DNA of 34,512 nt from Candidatus Poribacteria bacterium (GTDB lineage: Bacteria; Poribacteria; WGA-4E; WGA-3G), in assembly GCA_022825665.1 (NCBI GenBank), contig JAJDWI010000037.1:1-34512 (forward strand), in the 5' to 3' direction. The translations under genes were made by a program, and so were the position numbers. A model generated the notes under the pieces. It searched no databases, had not been told where the DNA came from, and saw only the letters and a program-made list of their open reading frames with translations. Within the stretch, counting starts at the first letter, position 1, and every line of letters begins with the position of its first letter. Below, piece after piece: positions 26,312-33,831 of this stretch.

Positions 26312-27133
26312 TTACCTCCCATGAATTGATCGTAAATCTAACCGCGTATCTACAGCATCCGATACAGCGTTTGTCCAATCCACATCATCAGTACTTTGTA
26401 GACTCATCAAGGCGACGTTTACCATAGGGTTTGACAGAGAATAGTTAAGTAAAAAACTATCAACGTCAACATCCGCCATCTCGTTAGGAAAGCACTGTTT
26501 CATGAGATTTTGGAAGACATTACTTGTTGTGGATCGCATCAACACAATTCCCATGTCTTGTGCGACAGCATCAGGAATAACTCCTTTCCTGCCGAAGGTG
26601 TCACAGGTGCTTTGATACATCAGATTATAATGGATCTGCATCATATCAAGCTGCCCCGTTGCAATAAGTTGTTCGGCACCGCCAGAAGGTCCATCTGCAG
26701 AGAACCCGATAAACCTAACCTTCCCCTCCTCCTTCAGTTTGAGATATGTTTCTAACCCGCCACCGTTCAAAATCTGCTCTGTTTCTTCAGCATAAAACCA
26801 ACCACCATGGAATTGGAGCACATCTATATAATCAGTTCTAAGACGTTGTAAGCTGCCTTCCAAATCAGTTGCTATACCGTCTGGGTCATAGGCTTCTGTT
26901 TTTGTCGCGATGATACATTCGTCTCGTCGGTCTGCTATAGCTTTTCCGATAACTGTTTCGCTATAACCTCCTCCATAGTTAGGGGCAGTGTCAATGAAGT
27001 TCACACCGCAATCTATGGCGTAATGGATCATATTAATGAGTGCTTTTTCATCATGTTCAGGTCGAACCCGACCACCGCCGTAACCGATTTCGGAAACGTT
27101 GAGTCCTGTTTTACCGAGTGTGCGATACTGCAT
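26312..27133 (-). CDS. Aldo/keto reductase
   Basis: 273 aa, a TIM-barrel NADPH-dependent oxidoreductase of the bacterial AKR class. The tetrad is Asp48, Tyr53 (FIDTAPNYGGG), Lys78 (IIATKTE) and His109 (LQFHGG). It begins with the typical MQYRTLGKTGLNVSEIGYGG. The C-terminal NADP-phosphate-binding block is shorter than in classical AKRs, as in many genome-annotated 'aldo/keto reductase' or dehydrogenase-like members. Substrate unknown. AGGAG lies 11 bp before the start on the minus strand. Confidence 0.92.
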   Translation of the reverse strand: MQYRTLGKTGLNVSEIGYGGGRVRPEHDEKALINMIHYAIDCGVNFIDTAPNYGGGYSETVIGKAIADRRDECIIATKTEAYDPDGIATDLEGSLQRLRTDYIDVLQFHGGWFYAEETEQILNGGGLETYLKLKEEGKVRFIGFSADGPSGGAEQLIATGQLDMMQIHYNLMYQSTCDTFGRKGVIPDAVAQDMGIVLMRSTTSNVFQNLMKQCFPNEMADVDVDSFLLNYSLSNPMVNVALMSLQSTDDVDWTNAVSDAVDTRLDLRSIHGR

Positions 27134-27174
27134 AGTCCATTAATCTCCTTTGTAATTGAGGTATTCAGATGCCT

Positions 27175-27204
27175 ATACTATCACAGATCTCTGATAAAAT
27201 GCAA
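27175..27204 (-). promoter_or_regulatory. Possible promoter for the aldo/keto reductase
   Basis: Minus strand TTGCAT (complement of 27199-27204), 18-bp spacer, TAGTAT (complement of 27175-27180), about 40 bp before the start. Confidence 0.4.
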
Positions 27205-27286
27205 GAAGTTCTACACATAATTCTACGCCTCGGTCACAGGCATTCAATTGTCGATTTTTCTGTCTGAATCGCTGAAGGGACTGAAG

Positions 27287-27316
27287 ATGTTGAAGGAAAA
27301 GAACTTTTCCCAACAT
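27287..27316. repeat. Hairpin-forming inverted repeat
   Basis: ATGTTG (27287-27292) pairs with CAACAT (27311-27316). Inside it GGAAAAG (27295-27301) pairs with CTTTTCC (27304-27310), with a two-base AA bulge and a very short loop. 13 possible base pairs. Confidence 0.75.
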
Positions 27317-27501
27317 AGGGATCGGGTTTTCCTGTCAGATGTGCTAATGTGGAATATACGGATGAAGGGGAACCTCACCCGTACGATGTGTATGTGTTTA
27401 TGGTGCATTGGGTGCGTCTTTTTTGTCATGAATTTTGCGTAGGATTTGACGACGAATTCTTTGTGCTTTGCTTGTAAGGACATCGGTTTTTGCTTCTTCT
27501 A

Positions 27502-27545
27502 AAAACGTACACAAAAAGGGCGTTTTTCGTTTTCGTGTACGTTTT
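27502..27545. repeat. Perfect 11-bp inverted repeat
   Basis: AAAACGTACAC (27502-27512) and GTGTACGTTTT (27535-27545), 22-bp spacer that itself contains AAAAA..TTTTT. Confidence 0.85.
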
Positions 27546-27930
27546 GGTTTTGGGGGTTACGCCTGTCTGGGACTGGGTTTATCAGTGTGTACGAAACTTT
27601 TTGAAATTTTCTGTTTTGTACGTTTTTATTTGCTTGGTTATGATCGGTTTTGGGCGGATATTTGTTGGGTAACGGGTGTTGGTTTTTGTTGAGAATGTGG
27701 GGTGTAGTCGGTTTTTGTTTTTCATAGTGGTAGTATTATAACAGGTGGTGGGGAAGGAATGGAAGGGTTTGTGGATTTTGGAACAATATATTTCATGTAT
27801 GTTTGGGGTAGTTTTCAGATTTCAGTTTTTTGTTATCTGAACCAAGATTTGCAAGATTTCAGGATTGGAGTTTGGTGTATTGTATTCCGTTTCATAGGAA
27901 GACGAGATATTGTGGTGTTGTTGGTGAATG

Positions 27931-27952
27931 GCACAAACTGGAAAGTTTGTGC
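27931..27952. repeat. Perfect hairpin, probable dispersed palindromic repeat
   Basis: GCACAAACT (27931-27939), GGAA loop, AGTTTGTGC (27944-27952). The related string GTAGCACAAACT occurs at 9210-9221 before hisH, matching the reverse strand of this element (..AGTTTGTGCTAC), which suggests a repeat family. Confidence 0.8.
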
Positions 27953-28067
27953 TACGAAGAGAGATGCTGTGTTGTCCGCGTAATCCGGGATTCAAGCAGA
28001 AAGTGTTCGGGTTAGATACCTCCCTTACAAAGACAATTGAATACCTCTGACATCTCAGTAAATACAC

Positions 28068-28096
28068 TTGACAAACAGGTTAATATATGTTAAAAT
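28068..28096 (+). promoter_or_regulatory. Strong sigma-70-type promoter of the tRNA-tadA cluster
   Basis: Perfect TTGACA (28068-28073), 17-bp spacer, TAAAAT (28091-28096); start of transcription expected near 28103, 17 bp before the first tRNA. Confidence 0.8.
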
Positions 28097-28119
28097 TGAA
28101 TTTGTTAATTATCTAAAAT

Positions 28120-28204
28120 GGTGGGATGGCTGAGTGGACGAAGGCGGCGGTCTTGAAAACCGTTGTGGCGCAAGTCACCGTGGGTTCGAATCCTACTCCC
28201 ACCG
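28120..28204 (+). tRNA. tRNA-Ser(UGA)
   Basis: Acceptor GGTGGGA pairs with TCCCACC. The anticodon loop CTTGAAA gives anticodon TGA. A long variable arm, typical of tRNA-Ser, and TTCGAAT T-loop are present. Discriminator G, with CCA encoded at 28205-28207. It reads UCA and, with wobble modification, other UCN codons. It is not tRNA-Sec, whose anticodon would be TCA. Confidence 0.96.
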
Positions 28205-28212
28205 CCATATAT

Positions 28213-28297
28213 GGAGAGGTGCAGGAGTGGTTGAACTGGACTGCCTGCTAAGCAGTTATGGCGTAAGTCATCGTGGGTTCGAATCCCACCCTCTCCG
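28213..28297 (+). tRNA. tRNA-Ser(GCU)
   Basis: Acceptor GGAGAGG with CCTCTCC. Anticodon stem CTGC/GCAG with loop CTGCTAA, so anticodon GCT. Long variable arm, discriminator G. CCA is not encoded. Reads AGC and AGU. Confidence 0.95.
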
Positions 28298-28304
28298 TTT
28301 TTGA

Positions 28305-28340
28305 ACTTATAACCACCTACGTGATTGTGTAGTTATAAGT
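28305..28340. repeat. Inverted repeat between tRNA genes
   Basis: ACTTATAAC (28305-28313) and GTTATAAGT (28332-28340), perfect over 9 bp. An alternative pairing extends through CTAC/GTAG with a 4-base bulge. It may be a processing or termination structure in the tRNA transcript; no clean T-run follows. Confidence 0.7.
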
Positions 28341-28404
28341 CGGTTTTGGACGGAGTGAAATTCAACTATATCATATTTTCCTCCCCAAAATTTTGACACA
28401 ACAT

Positions 28405-28478
28405 GCGCCTGTAGCTCAGTGGATTAGAGCATCTGACTACGGATCAGAAGGCCGGGGGTTCGAATCCTCTCAGGCGCT
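28405..28478 (+). tRNA. tRNA-Arg(ACG)
   Basis: Acceptor GCGCCTG with CAGGCGC. Anticodon stem TCTGA/TCAGA with loop CTACGGA, so anticodon ACG. A34 is the position TadA converts to inosine to read CGU, CGC and CGA. CCA is not encoded; T-rich sequence follows directly. tadA begins 77 bp downstream. Confidence 0.95.
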
Positions 28479-28554
28479 TTTTTGACTCTTAAGGCATACG
28501 TTGTAAGCATTTAAGGGTCTGTGAATAAAAGCAACATCAAACACTGTTCCTGTT

Positions 28555-29013
28555 ATGCAAATTTTTGATAGTGATATCTTGTGGATGGAGCAGGCACTTG
28601 AATTGGCAAGGCAGGCAAGTGATATAGGTGAAGTTCCTGTCGGTGCGATAATTGTTAAAGATAATGCCAGTATAGCAGCAGCCCATAATCTTCGGGAGTT
28701 CTCTGGGAACCCAATCGCACACGCTGAGGTACTTGCCATACAGGAAGCATCGCAAAAACTTGGAAACTGGCGGTTGACAGATACCGTATTATATACAACT
28801 TTGGAACCGTGTCCGATGTGTGCTGGTGCGATAGTCTTGTCGCGTATACCAAAGGTTGTTTATGCTACTATGGATCCGAAAGCAGGTGCAGCTGGGACAC
28901 TTTACAATATCATCCAAGATGAACGTTTGAATCACCAAGTTGAGTTGGTGAGTGGTATTTGTGCTGAAGAGAGCAGCGAGTTGTTGAAATCGTATTTTAA
29001 GAACCTCCGTTAA
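28555..29013 (+). CDS. tadA: tRNA-specific adenosine deaminase TadA
   Basis: 152 aa, the normal length. The cytidine-deaminase-fold zinc site has His56, Glu58 (HAE), Cys86 and Cys89 (LEPCPMC). EVPVGAIIV and the sharp LSRIPKVVYA block are typical of TadA. It deaminates A34 of tRNA-Arg(ACG) to inosine. The gene for that substrate lies 77 bp upstream in the same orientation and probably the same transcript. No good Shine-Dalgarno precedes ATG 28555. It is flanked by tRNA-Ser genes and followed by SRP RNA, dnaX, ebfC and recR, as in Bacillus. Confidence 0.95.
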   Translation: MQIFDSDILWMEQALELARQASDIGEVPVGAIIVKDNASIAAAHNLREFSGNPIAHAEVLAIQEASQKLGNWRLTDTVLYTTLEPCPMCAGAIVLSRIPKVVYATMDPKAGAAGTLYNIIQDERLNHQVELVSGICAEESSELLKSYFKNLR

Positions 29014-29045
29014 AAGATTAGATACATTCAGTCGAAGGACAGTAG

Positions 29046-29130
29046 GGAGAGATGCAGGAGCGGTTGAACTGGACAGTCTCGAAAACTGTTGTGGCGCAAG
29101 TCACCGTGGGTTCGAATCCCACTCTCTCCG
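29046..29130 (+). tRNA. tRNA-Ser(CGA)
   Basis: Acceptor GGAGAGA with TCTCTCC. Anticodon loop CTCGAAA gives CGA. Variable arm nearly the same as in tRNA-Ser(UGA). Discriminator G, CCA encoded at 29131-29133. Reads UCG. Confidence 0.95.
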
Positions 29131-29196
29131 CCATTGTATGATTGCTATTAAAAGTATGGGTATTTATAAGACTTAATATGATGTCTCGGTTACATC

Positions 29197-29269
29197 GGGG
29201 CAGTAGCTCAGTCGGGAGAGCGCATCCCTCGCACGGATGAGGTCACGGGTTCAAATCCCGTCTGCTCCA
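29197..29269 (+). tRNA. tRNA-Ala(CGC)
   Basis: Acceptor GGGGCAG with CTGCTCC, including the G3-U70 wobble pair that defines alanine identity. Anticodon stem CATCC/GGATG with loop CTCGCAC, so anticodon CGC. Discriminator A, CCA not encoded. Reads GCG. Confidence 0.94.
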
Positions 29270-29285
29270 TATTGTTATACTTTCC

Positions 29286-29374
29286 GGAGAGATGCAGGAG
29301 TTGGTTGAACTGGCATGACTGGAAATCATGTGTGCTGTTTTGCAGTACCGTGGGTTCGAATCCCACTCTCTCCG
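29286..29374 (+). tRNA. tRNA-Ser(GGA)
   Basis: Acceptor GGAGAGA with TCTCTCC. Anticodon stem CATGA/TCATG with loop CTGGAAA, so anticodon GGA. Long variable arm, discriminator G, CCA encoded at 29375-29377. Reads UCC and UCU. Confidence 0.95.
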
Positions 29375-29460
29375 CCATATTTTGGAGCAAAGCCGGCAAA
29401 CGGATATTAACAACGTGTATCCAAGTCGGCATCCCTCACATCCGATAAAGAATGTAACGC

Positions 29461-29706
29461 CTTGGCTATGCTAGGTGGGGAGGTAGCGGTGCCCTGTATC
29501 TGCAATCCGCTATAGCAGAACTGAATTCCCTGTATGCGGCCTGTTTTTGTGGGGACTGTCCCAAGCACGTAGCGTTGATAGTTGGGTCTTGAGCAACGAG
29601 AACTTGTTGAACCCCGTCAGGTCTGGAAGGAAGCAGCGGCAGATAAGTTTTCTCGTGTGACGCAAGGTAGCCTGACTTGAGCCAACGACTTGGGCAACGC
29701 CCGGAA
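29461..29706 (+). ncRNA. ffs: Large bacterial signal recognition particle RNA (with Alu domain)
   Basis: The Ffh-binding domain IV is at about 29611-29640, with the GGAA tetraloop at 29625-29628 and the conserved asymmetric loop bases (GTCAGGTCTGGAAGGAAGCA). The 5' part (GCTAGGTGGGGAGGTAGCGG, then CCCTGTA..CTGCAATCCGCTATAGCAG) is the Alu-domain start of Bacillus/Thermus-type long SRP RNAs, so this is the long form, not the 4.5S type. Ends are approximate by a few bases. dnaX begins about 78 bp downstream, the Bacillus gene order. Confidence 0.92.
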
Positions 29707-29783
29707 AAGTTTGTCAAGTTTTGGGTGCATAGCCATTTATATTATGAACAAGGTAATATATTTATCTGCCTAAGGTTTCAAAC

Positions 29784-31529
29784 ATGTCTTATGAAGTTTT
29801 TGCACAGAAATGGAGACCTCAGTACTTTCAAGATGTTGTTGGACAGGCGCATGTAACCGCTACACTGCAGAACCAAATCCGGTCCGAACGTCTTGGGCAT
29901 GCATACCTATTTTGGGGACCAAGAGGCACTGGAAAGACAACAGTAGCACGTCTTTTTGCTAAAGCAGTCAACTGCTTGAATCCAACACAAGAAACCGACT
30001 TAGGTATAGTCAAGACTGGTGAGCCTTGTAACCAATGTGATGCTTGCAAGGAAATTACGCAAGGTTCATCTTTTGATGTCATAGAGATGGATGCCGCTTC
30101 CAACCGCGGTATTGACACGATCCGAGATCTTCGCGAAAACGTAAAACTATCACCCGCAGCCTATAAATACAAAATTTATATCATAGATGAAGTTCACATG
30201 CTTACGACAGAAGGTTTCAACGCGCTTCTCAAAACGTTGGAGGAACCACCAGCACATGTCATTTTCATCATGGCGACGACCGAACATTCCCAAATTCCAA
30301 AAACTATTGTCTCTCGTTGTCAAGATTTCGATTTTCGACATCTCATTCCTGAACAGATTACTTCCCGACTAAAACTTATTGCCGATGATGAAGGGATTTC
30401 GGCAGATAGTGAAGTGCTTTCGCTCATTGCCCGACAATCTGAAGGATGCCTTCGGGATGCGGAAAATCTACTTGAACGCTTGTTTTCATCTGTTGGCAAA
30501 GAATTGACGCTGGACAATGTTGAAGAAACACTCGGTCTAAGTTCAAGTAACCTTCTTCACGAACTTACAGAGGCAATAGCAGGACGAGACCTCGGCGTAG
30601 GTCTCGCTGCATTAAACCAACTATCTATACAAGGAATGGACTTAGCACAATGTCTTCACCAGCTCATCGCTCATTTTCGTGATTTGCGTCTACTTGCCAT
30701 TGATAACAACCTTGAAGACCTTGTGCAGAGTCCAAAATCTGAACTGTCAGACCTTAAAGAGAAAGCTGAACAAATTTCAGCGGAAAGGTTGTCTCGGATT
30801 ATCAAGATATTGATGCATACCAACCGAGAAATAAAAGAATACGGTTACGCGCAATTACATCTTGAGAGCGCGTTAATTCAAATTAATTCAATCAAAGAGA
30901 CAATCCAGCTTGACGAAATCGTCAACAAACTGATTGCGATAGAACAAAAGGTTGCTAATTCCGAAATGGAATCAGGAACCACTTCAACCTCTATACTTCC
31001 TATTATACCCAAAACCAAACTAACTGAATCTATTATGGATGTAGAGAGTCCTACGCTGTCTATGCAAGAATCTGAATCTGATAGAAGGACATCGGAAGCA
31101 GAAATAGGTAAGACTCAGCCAAAAACCTTGCGGAGTTTAGACGAGTTGTCCGAAATATGGGAAGAAGTGATGGCACAACTTAAGGAAACATCACCGCAAT
31201 TAGCTTTTGGCACATTTAGGGGAGCGAATCCAATTCAAGACGGTGAGGATCGTATTAAAATCGTGTGTGCGCATGATGCAAGCCTATCTTTTATTGATGA
31301 TGAAGCGAGGAAGAGCATCATCAATAAATTATCAGAGATAATCGGAAAACCTATTCAGATTGAACTTGTTAAAACAGAAGTGGACACACAAACAGATGAA
31401 ATTACTGAAGCACCTAAAAAAGAAGTAAAAACGACACCTATGATGCGTAAACGTCAAGCCGAAGAAGATGAACAGATACAACCCGTGCTTGACCTATTTG
31501 ACGCGAGTATTTTAGAAATACAAATTTAG
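29784..31529 (+). CDS. dnaX: DNA polymerase III subunit gamma/tau
   Basis: 581 aa. Clamp-loader AAA+ domain with Walker A GPRGTGKT at 45-52. The zinc module is Cys64, Cys82, Cys85 and Cys88. Walker B IIDEVHML and sensor ATTEHSQIPKTIVSRCQ follow. The collar domain runs to about 360, then a low-complexity linker (400-460) and a C-terminal tau-like domain. It loads the beta clamp and links polymerase to helicase. ATG 29784. An A6G run at 31416-31422 is near the very end and out of the E. coli-type phase, so it is not a gamma-producing frameshift site. Confidence 0.96.
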   Translation: MSYEVFAQKWRPQYFQDVVGQAHVTATLQNQIRSERLGHAYLFWGPRGTGKTTVARLFAKAVNCLNPTQETDLGIVKTGEPCNQCDACKEITQGSSFDVIEMDAASNRGIDTIRDLRENVKLSPAAYKYKIYIIDEVHMLTTEGFNALLKTLEEPPAHVIFIMATTEHSQIPKTIVSRCQDFDFRHLIPEQITSRLKLIADDEGISADSEVLSLIARQSEGCLRDAENLLERLFSSVGKELTLDNVEETLGLSSSNLLHELTEAIAGRDLGVGLAALNQLSIQGMDLAQCLHQLIAHFRDLRLLAIDNNLEDLVQSPKSELSDLKEKAEQISAERLSRIIKILMHTNREIKEYGYAQLHLESALIQINSIKETIQLDEIVNKLIAIEQKVANSEMESGTTSTSILPIIPKTKLTESIMDVESPTLSMQESESDRRTSEAEIGKTQPKTLRSLDELSEIWEEVMAQLKETSPQLAFGTFRGANPIQDGEDRIKIVCAHDASLSFIDDEARKSIINKLSEIIGKPIQIELVKTEVDTQTDEITEAPKKEVKTTPMMRKRQAEEDEQIQPVLDLFDASILEIQI

Positions 31530-31607
31530 TTTGTATACGATAAATATCTATTTATATTTAAGGAGATACTTCCAATTCTTTTTTGAGAGTTGGTGCATTT
31601 TATTATT

Positions 31608-31916
31608 ATGAAGATGAATGATTTGATGAAACAGGCACAGCAGATGCAAAAACGCATGCTCGAAATACGAGAAGAACTCGCTAGTCGGACGATAGAGGCA
31701 ACAGTCGGTGGCGGAATGGTTACAGCAGTCGTCAACGGGCAACAAGAACTTGTCTCTCTCCGTATTACACCAGAAGTCGTTGATCCAGATGACACCGAGA
31801 TGCTTGAAGATTTAGTCGTTGCTGCTGTGAATGAGGCATTGCAACAATCACAAGAACTGATGTCTGATGAGATGAGCAGACTCACCGGTAATCTCAAGAT
31901 TCCGGGACTTCCTTAA
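31608..31916 (+). CDS. ebfC: YbaB/EbfC family nucleoid-associated protein
   Basis: 102 aa from ATG 31608, chosen over upstream GTG 31590 because the family starts near MNDLMKQAQQMQKRM. An amphipathic N-terminal helix (ARTIEATVGGG-like strand follows) and VSLRITPEVVDPDDTEML match YbaB/EbfC. These proteins bind DNA as dimers of 'tweezer' shape. Located between dnaX and recR, its standard place in many phyla. Confidence 0.94.
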   Translation: MKMNDLMKQAQQMQKRMLEIREELASRTIEATVGGGMVTAVVNGQQELVSLRITPEVVDPDDTEMLEDLVVAAVNEALQQSQELMSDEMSRLTGNLKIPGLP

Positions 31917-31982
31917 CAGCAAAAATGGGCAGTGATTTGATCTCATATCTGCCCTAATATTCAACTGAAGTAGTAGGCAAAC

Positions 31983-32582
31983 ATGCAGGGCTATCCACTA
32001 CCGTTGGAGCGGCTTATATTGCAACTCCAAAAACTCCCAACGGTCGGTCCCAAAACAGCGCAACGTTTAGCTTTTTTTATGCTAACATTACCGGACTTAG
32101 AGACCAACCAAATTGCGGAAGCAATCTTGGAAGTTAAAAAAAACTTGTCAGATTGCAAGATATGTGGTACTATCACTGACATAAACCCGTGCCAGATATG
32201 TTCAAATCCAAGACGTGATCAACAGATAATCTGTGTTGTAGAACAACCCGACGATCTATGGGCGATTGAACGTACTGAAAGTCATAAAGGGTTATATCAT
32301 GTTCTCGGAGGTGTTTTGTCTCCATTAGATGGGGTCGGTCCGGATTCGCTGCGAATTGATACTCTTTTTAATCGAATTCACAATAATGCTGTCAAGGAGG
32401 TAATCCTTGCTACCAACTGGGATACGGAAGGGCAAGCTACTGCACTTTATCTTACACAGCAACTTGAACAGTTTCAAGTAACCGTTTCACGCATCGCCTA
32501 CGGTATTCCTGTTGGAGGAGATTTAGAATACATTGATGAACTAACCCTTGCGAAAGCTTTGGAAGGTAGACGGACAGTGTAA
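31983..32582 (+). CDS. recR: Recombination mediator protein RecR
   Basis: 199 aa, the standard length. N-terminal HhH (LQKLPTVGPKTAQRLAFF). The zinc finger has Cys58, Cys61, Cys70 and Cys73. The Toprim domain starts at ICVVEQPDDLWAIE, and the C-terminal Walker-like tail is AYGIPVGGDLEYIDELTLAKAL. With RecO/RecF it loads RecA on single-stranded gaps. It closes the tadA-SRP-dnaX-ebfC-recR block. Confidence 0.97.
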   Translation: MQGYPLPLERLILQLQKLPTVGPKTAQRLAFFMLTLPDLETNQIAEAILEVKKNLSDCKICGTITDINPCQICSNPRRDQQIICVVEQPDDLWAIERTESHKGLYHVLGGVLSPLDGVGPDSLRIDTLFNRIHNNAVKEVILATNWDTEGQATALYLTQQLEQFQVTVSRIAYGIPVGGDLEYIDELTLAKALEGRRTV

Positions 32583-32681
32583 GAATATTTTATAGAAATC
32601 CTTAACATAATCGGAAGTCAGATGAGATAGATTGAATGAATTCACTTTTATTTTATTCCTGATTTCCATATTTACTTTATA

Positions 32682-33641
32682 ATGACTAACACGTTGACGA
32701 TGAAAATCATACAATTCAGTGCTCTCATAATCATCTTGTATTGCGGCATATTCACAGGTGCATGTGCAGAACCAGCGAATCAACCCGATCAGAATGTACC
32801 TGTGGCATTTGACAGTAAACGAGCCTTTGATATTTTAAAGAAGCAGTGTGAGTTCGGTCCACGTCCACCCGGTTCAGAAGCACATCGGAAAACACGCGAT
32901 TATCTTTTTACGGAACTGAAGAAATATGCCGATTCTGTTACTCTTCAACCTTACACATCTGTAGTAGACACTGTTGACGATCCACCCCAGCGCAAAAAAC
33001 TCCACATGAACAACATCATTGCAGAATTTGGGGTTGGTCATGATGAAACCCTTCTCCTCGCTGCACATTGGGACACACGTCCGTGTGCTGACCAAGATCC
33101 GAAACTTGAAAATCAACGAGAACCGATAATCGGAGCAAATGATGGCGCATCAGGGGTAGCAGTATTGCTTGAGATTGCACGCATATTAAAACAGACACTG
33201 CCACCAAAACGGATTATCATTATTCTGTTTGATGGTGAGGATTATGGGAAAACAACTGATCAAATGTTCCTTGGATCCCGATACTTCGCAAAAAATATGG
33301 GAAAATGGAGACCTGACTACGGCATTCTGTTGGATATGATCGGTGATAAGGATTTGGAAATACCGAAAGAACAATTCTCATGGACAGCAAACCCGGAATT
33401 TATGGAAAGAATTTGGAAACGTGCAAATAAACTCGGATTAGCCCCATTTAAAGACAGAGCTGGTCCTGCAGTGATGGATGACCATGTGCCATTAATTAGA
33501 GCAGGTATTCCGATGGTCAATATTATTGATTTCGATTATCCGCACTGGCACACCCTTGAAGATACGGTGGACAAATGTAGTCCAAAGAGTTTGGAGATTG
33601 TCGGAAGATTGGTTGTCAGCATTATTTACGAAGGATTGTAG
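32682..33641 (+). CDS. M28-family metallopeptidase / glutaminyl-peptide cyclotransferase-like protein
   Basis: 319 aa. A signal segment lies near residues 7-27; Cys28 follows TGA, an imperfect lipobox. The single-domain M28 fold shows the two-metal set: His129 and Asp131 (AAHWDTRP), Asp154 (GANDGASG), Glu186 (DGEDYG), Asp218 (LLDMIGD) and His288/His290 (PHWHTLEDT). The strings FGPRPPGSEAH, IIDFDYPHWHT and DKCSPKSL are characteristic of bacterial glutaminyl-cyclase-like members. It would act on peptide N-termini in the periplasm or outside. ATG 32682 is listed; ATG 32700 (MKIIQFSALIII) gives a more standard signal peptide. Confidence 0.9.
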   Translation: MTNTLTMKIIQFSALIIILYCGIFTGACAEPANQPDQNVPVAFDSKRAFDILKKQCEFGPRPPGSEAHRKTRDYLFTELKKYADSVTLQPYTSVVDTVDDPPQRKKLHMNNIIAEFGVGHDETLLLAAHWDTRPCADQDPKLENQREPIIGANDGASGVAVLLEIARILKQTLPPKRIIIILFDGEDYGKTTDQMFLGSRYFAKNMGKWRPDYGILLDMIGDKDLEIPKEQFSWTANPEFMERIWKRANKLGLAPFKDRAGPAVMDDHVPLIRAGIPMVNIIDFDYPHWHTLEDTVDKCSPKSLEIVGRLVVSIIYEGL

Positions 33642-33719
33642 TATTGAAATGGGTGTAACTACTCAAGAATTGTGTCCAAAATGCATGGAATTTAGGTAAT
33701 AAGATGAAGGGAATTAACT

Positions 33720-33831
33720 GACAATCCCACTGCTTTAGCTGTGGGTCCAATAAAGGTTGGTATTTGGAGGTATTTGTCGTATAATTATAAGACTGATTCA
33801 GTGGTGGTCAGGTTCTTATCAGGAGTCAGGT
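33720..33831 (+). mobile_element. Left end of a second tnpB (IS200/IS605-type) element
   Basis: Subterminal hairpin at 33726-33745: CCCAC-T-GC, loop TTTA, GC-T-GTGGG, with one T-T mismatch. Its TTTA loop and flanking GC match the right-end hairpin at 246-259. The exact left boundary is not determined; it should lie a few bases before the hairpin. Confidence 0.65.
33757..33785 (+). promoter_or_regulatory. Possible tnpB promoter
   Basis: TTGGTA (33757-33762), 17-bp spacer, perfect TATAAT (33780-33785), 46 bp before the tnpB start, within the left end. Confidence 0.5.

Larger units (their letters stand above)
27205..28067. other. Non-coding stretch rich in palindromes
   Basis: No convincing gene. 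The + strand between about 27480 and 27800 is strongly G+T biased and C-poor, with TGTACG followed by T- or A-rich sequence recurring near 27537, 27590 and 27617. It contains three strong palindromes (listed separately), a degenerate copy of the TCTGAACCA..AGGATT repeat near 27836-27866, and, on the minus strand, a 52-codon open frame without a start (27398-27556). Short open frames here have skewed composition and no recognisable domains. Confidence 0.7.

Noticed and set aside
28120-28207. Possible tRNA-Sec, because of the selenoprotein candidate
   Set aside because: The anticodon is TGA (serine UCA), not TCA, and the acceptor and T stems have normal lengths.
29208-29432. Minus-strand open frame with GFEPTVLQN-type text
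   Set aside because: It is the antisense of tRNA-Ala and tRNA-Ser(GGA); such GFEP 'proteins' are a known artefact of tRNA genes.
29466-29717. Minus-strand open frame of 83 codons
   Set aside because: It is the complement of the SRP RNA.
31410-31425. dnaX programmed frameshift at an A6G run
   Set aside because: The reading phase is CCT AAA AAA GAA, not the A AAA AAG phase, and it is about 40 codons from the end, so it would not make a gamma-like short form.
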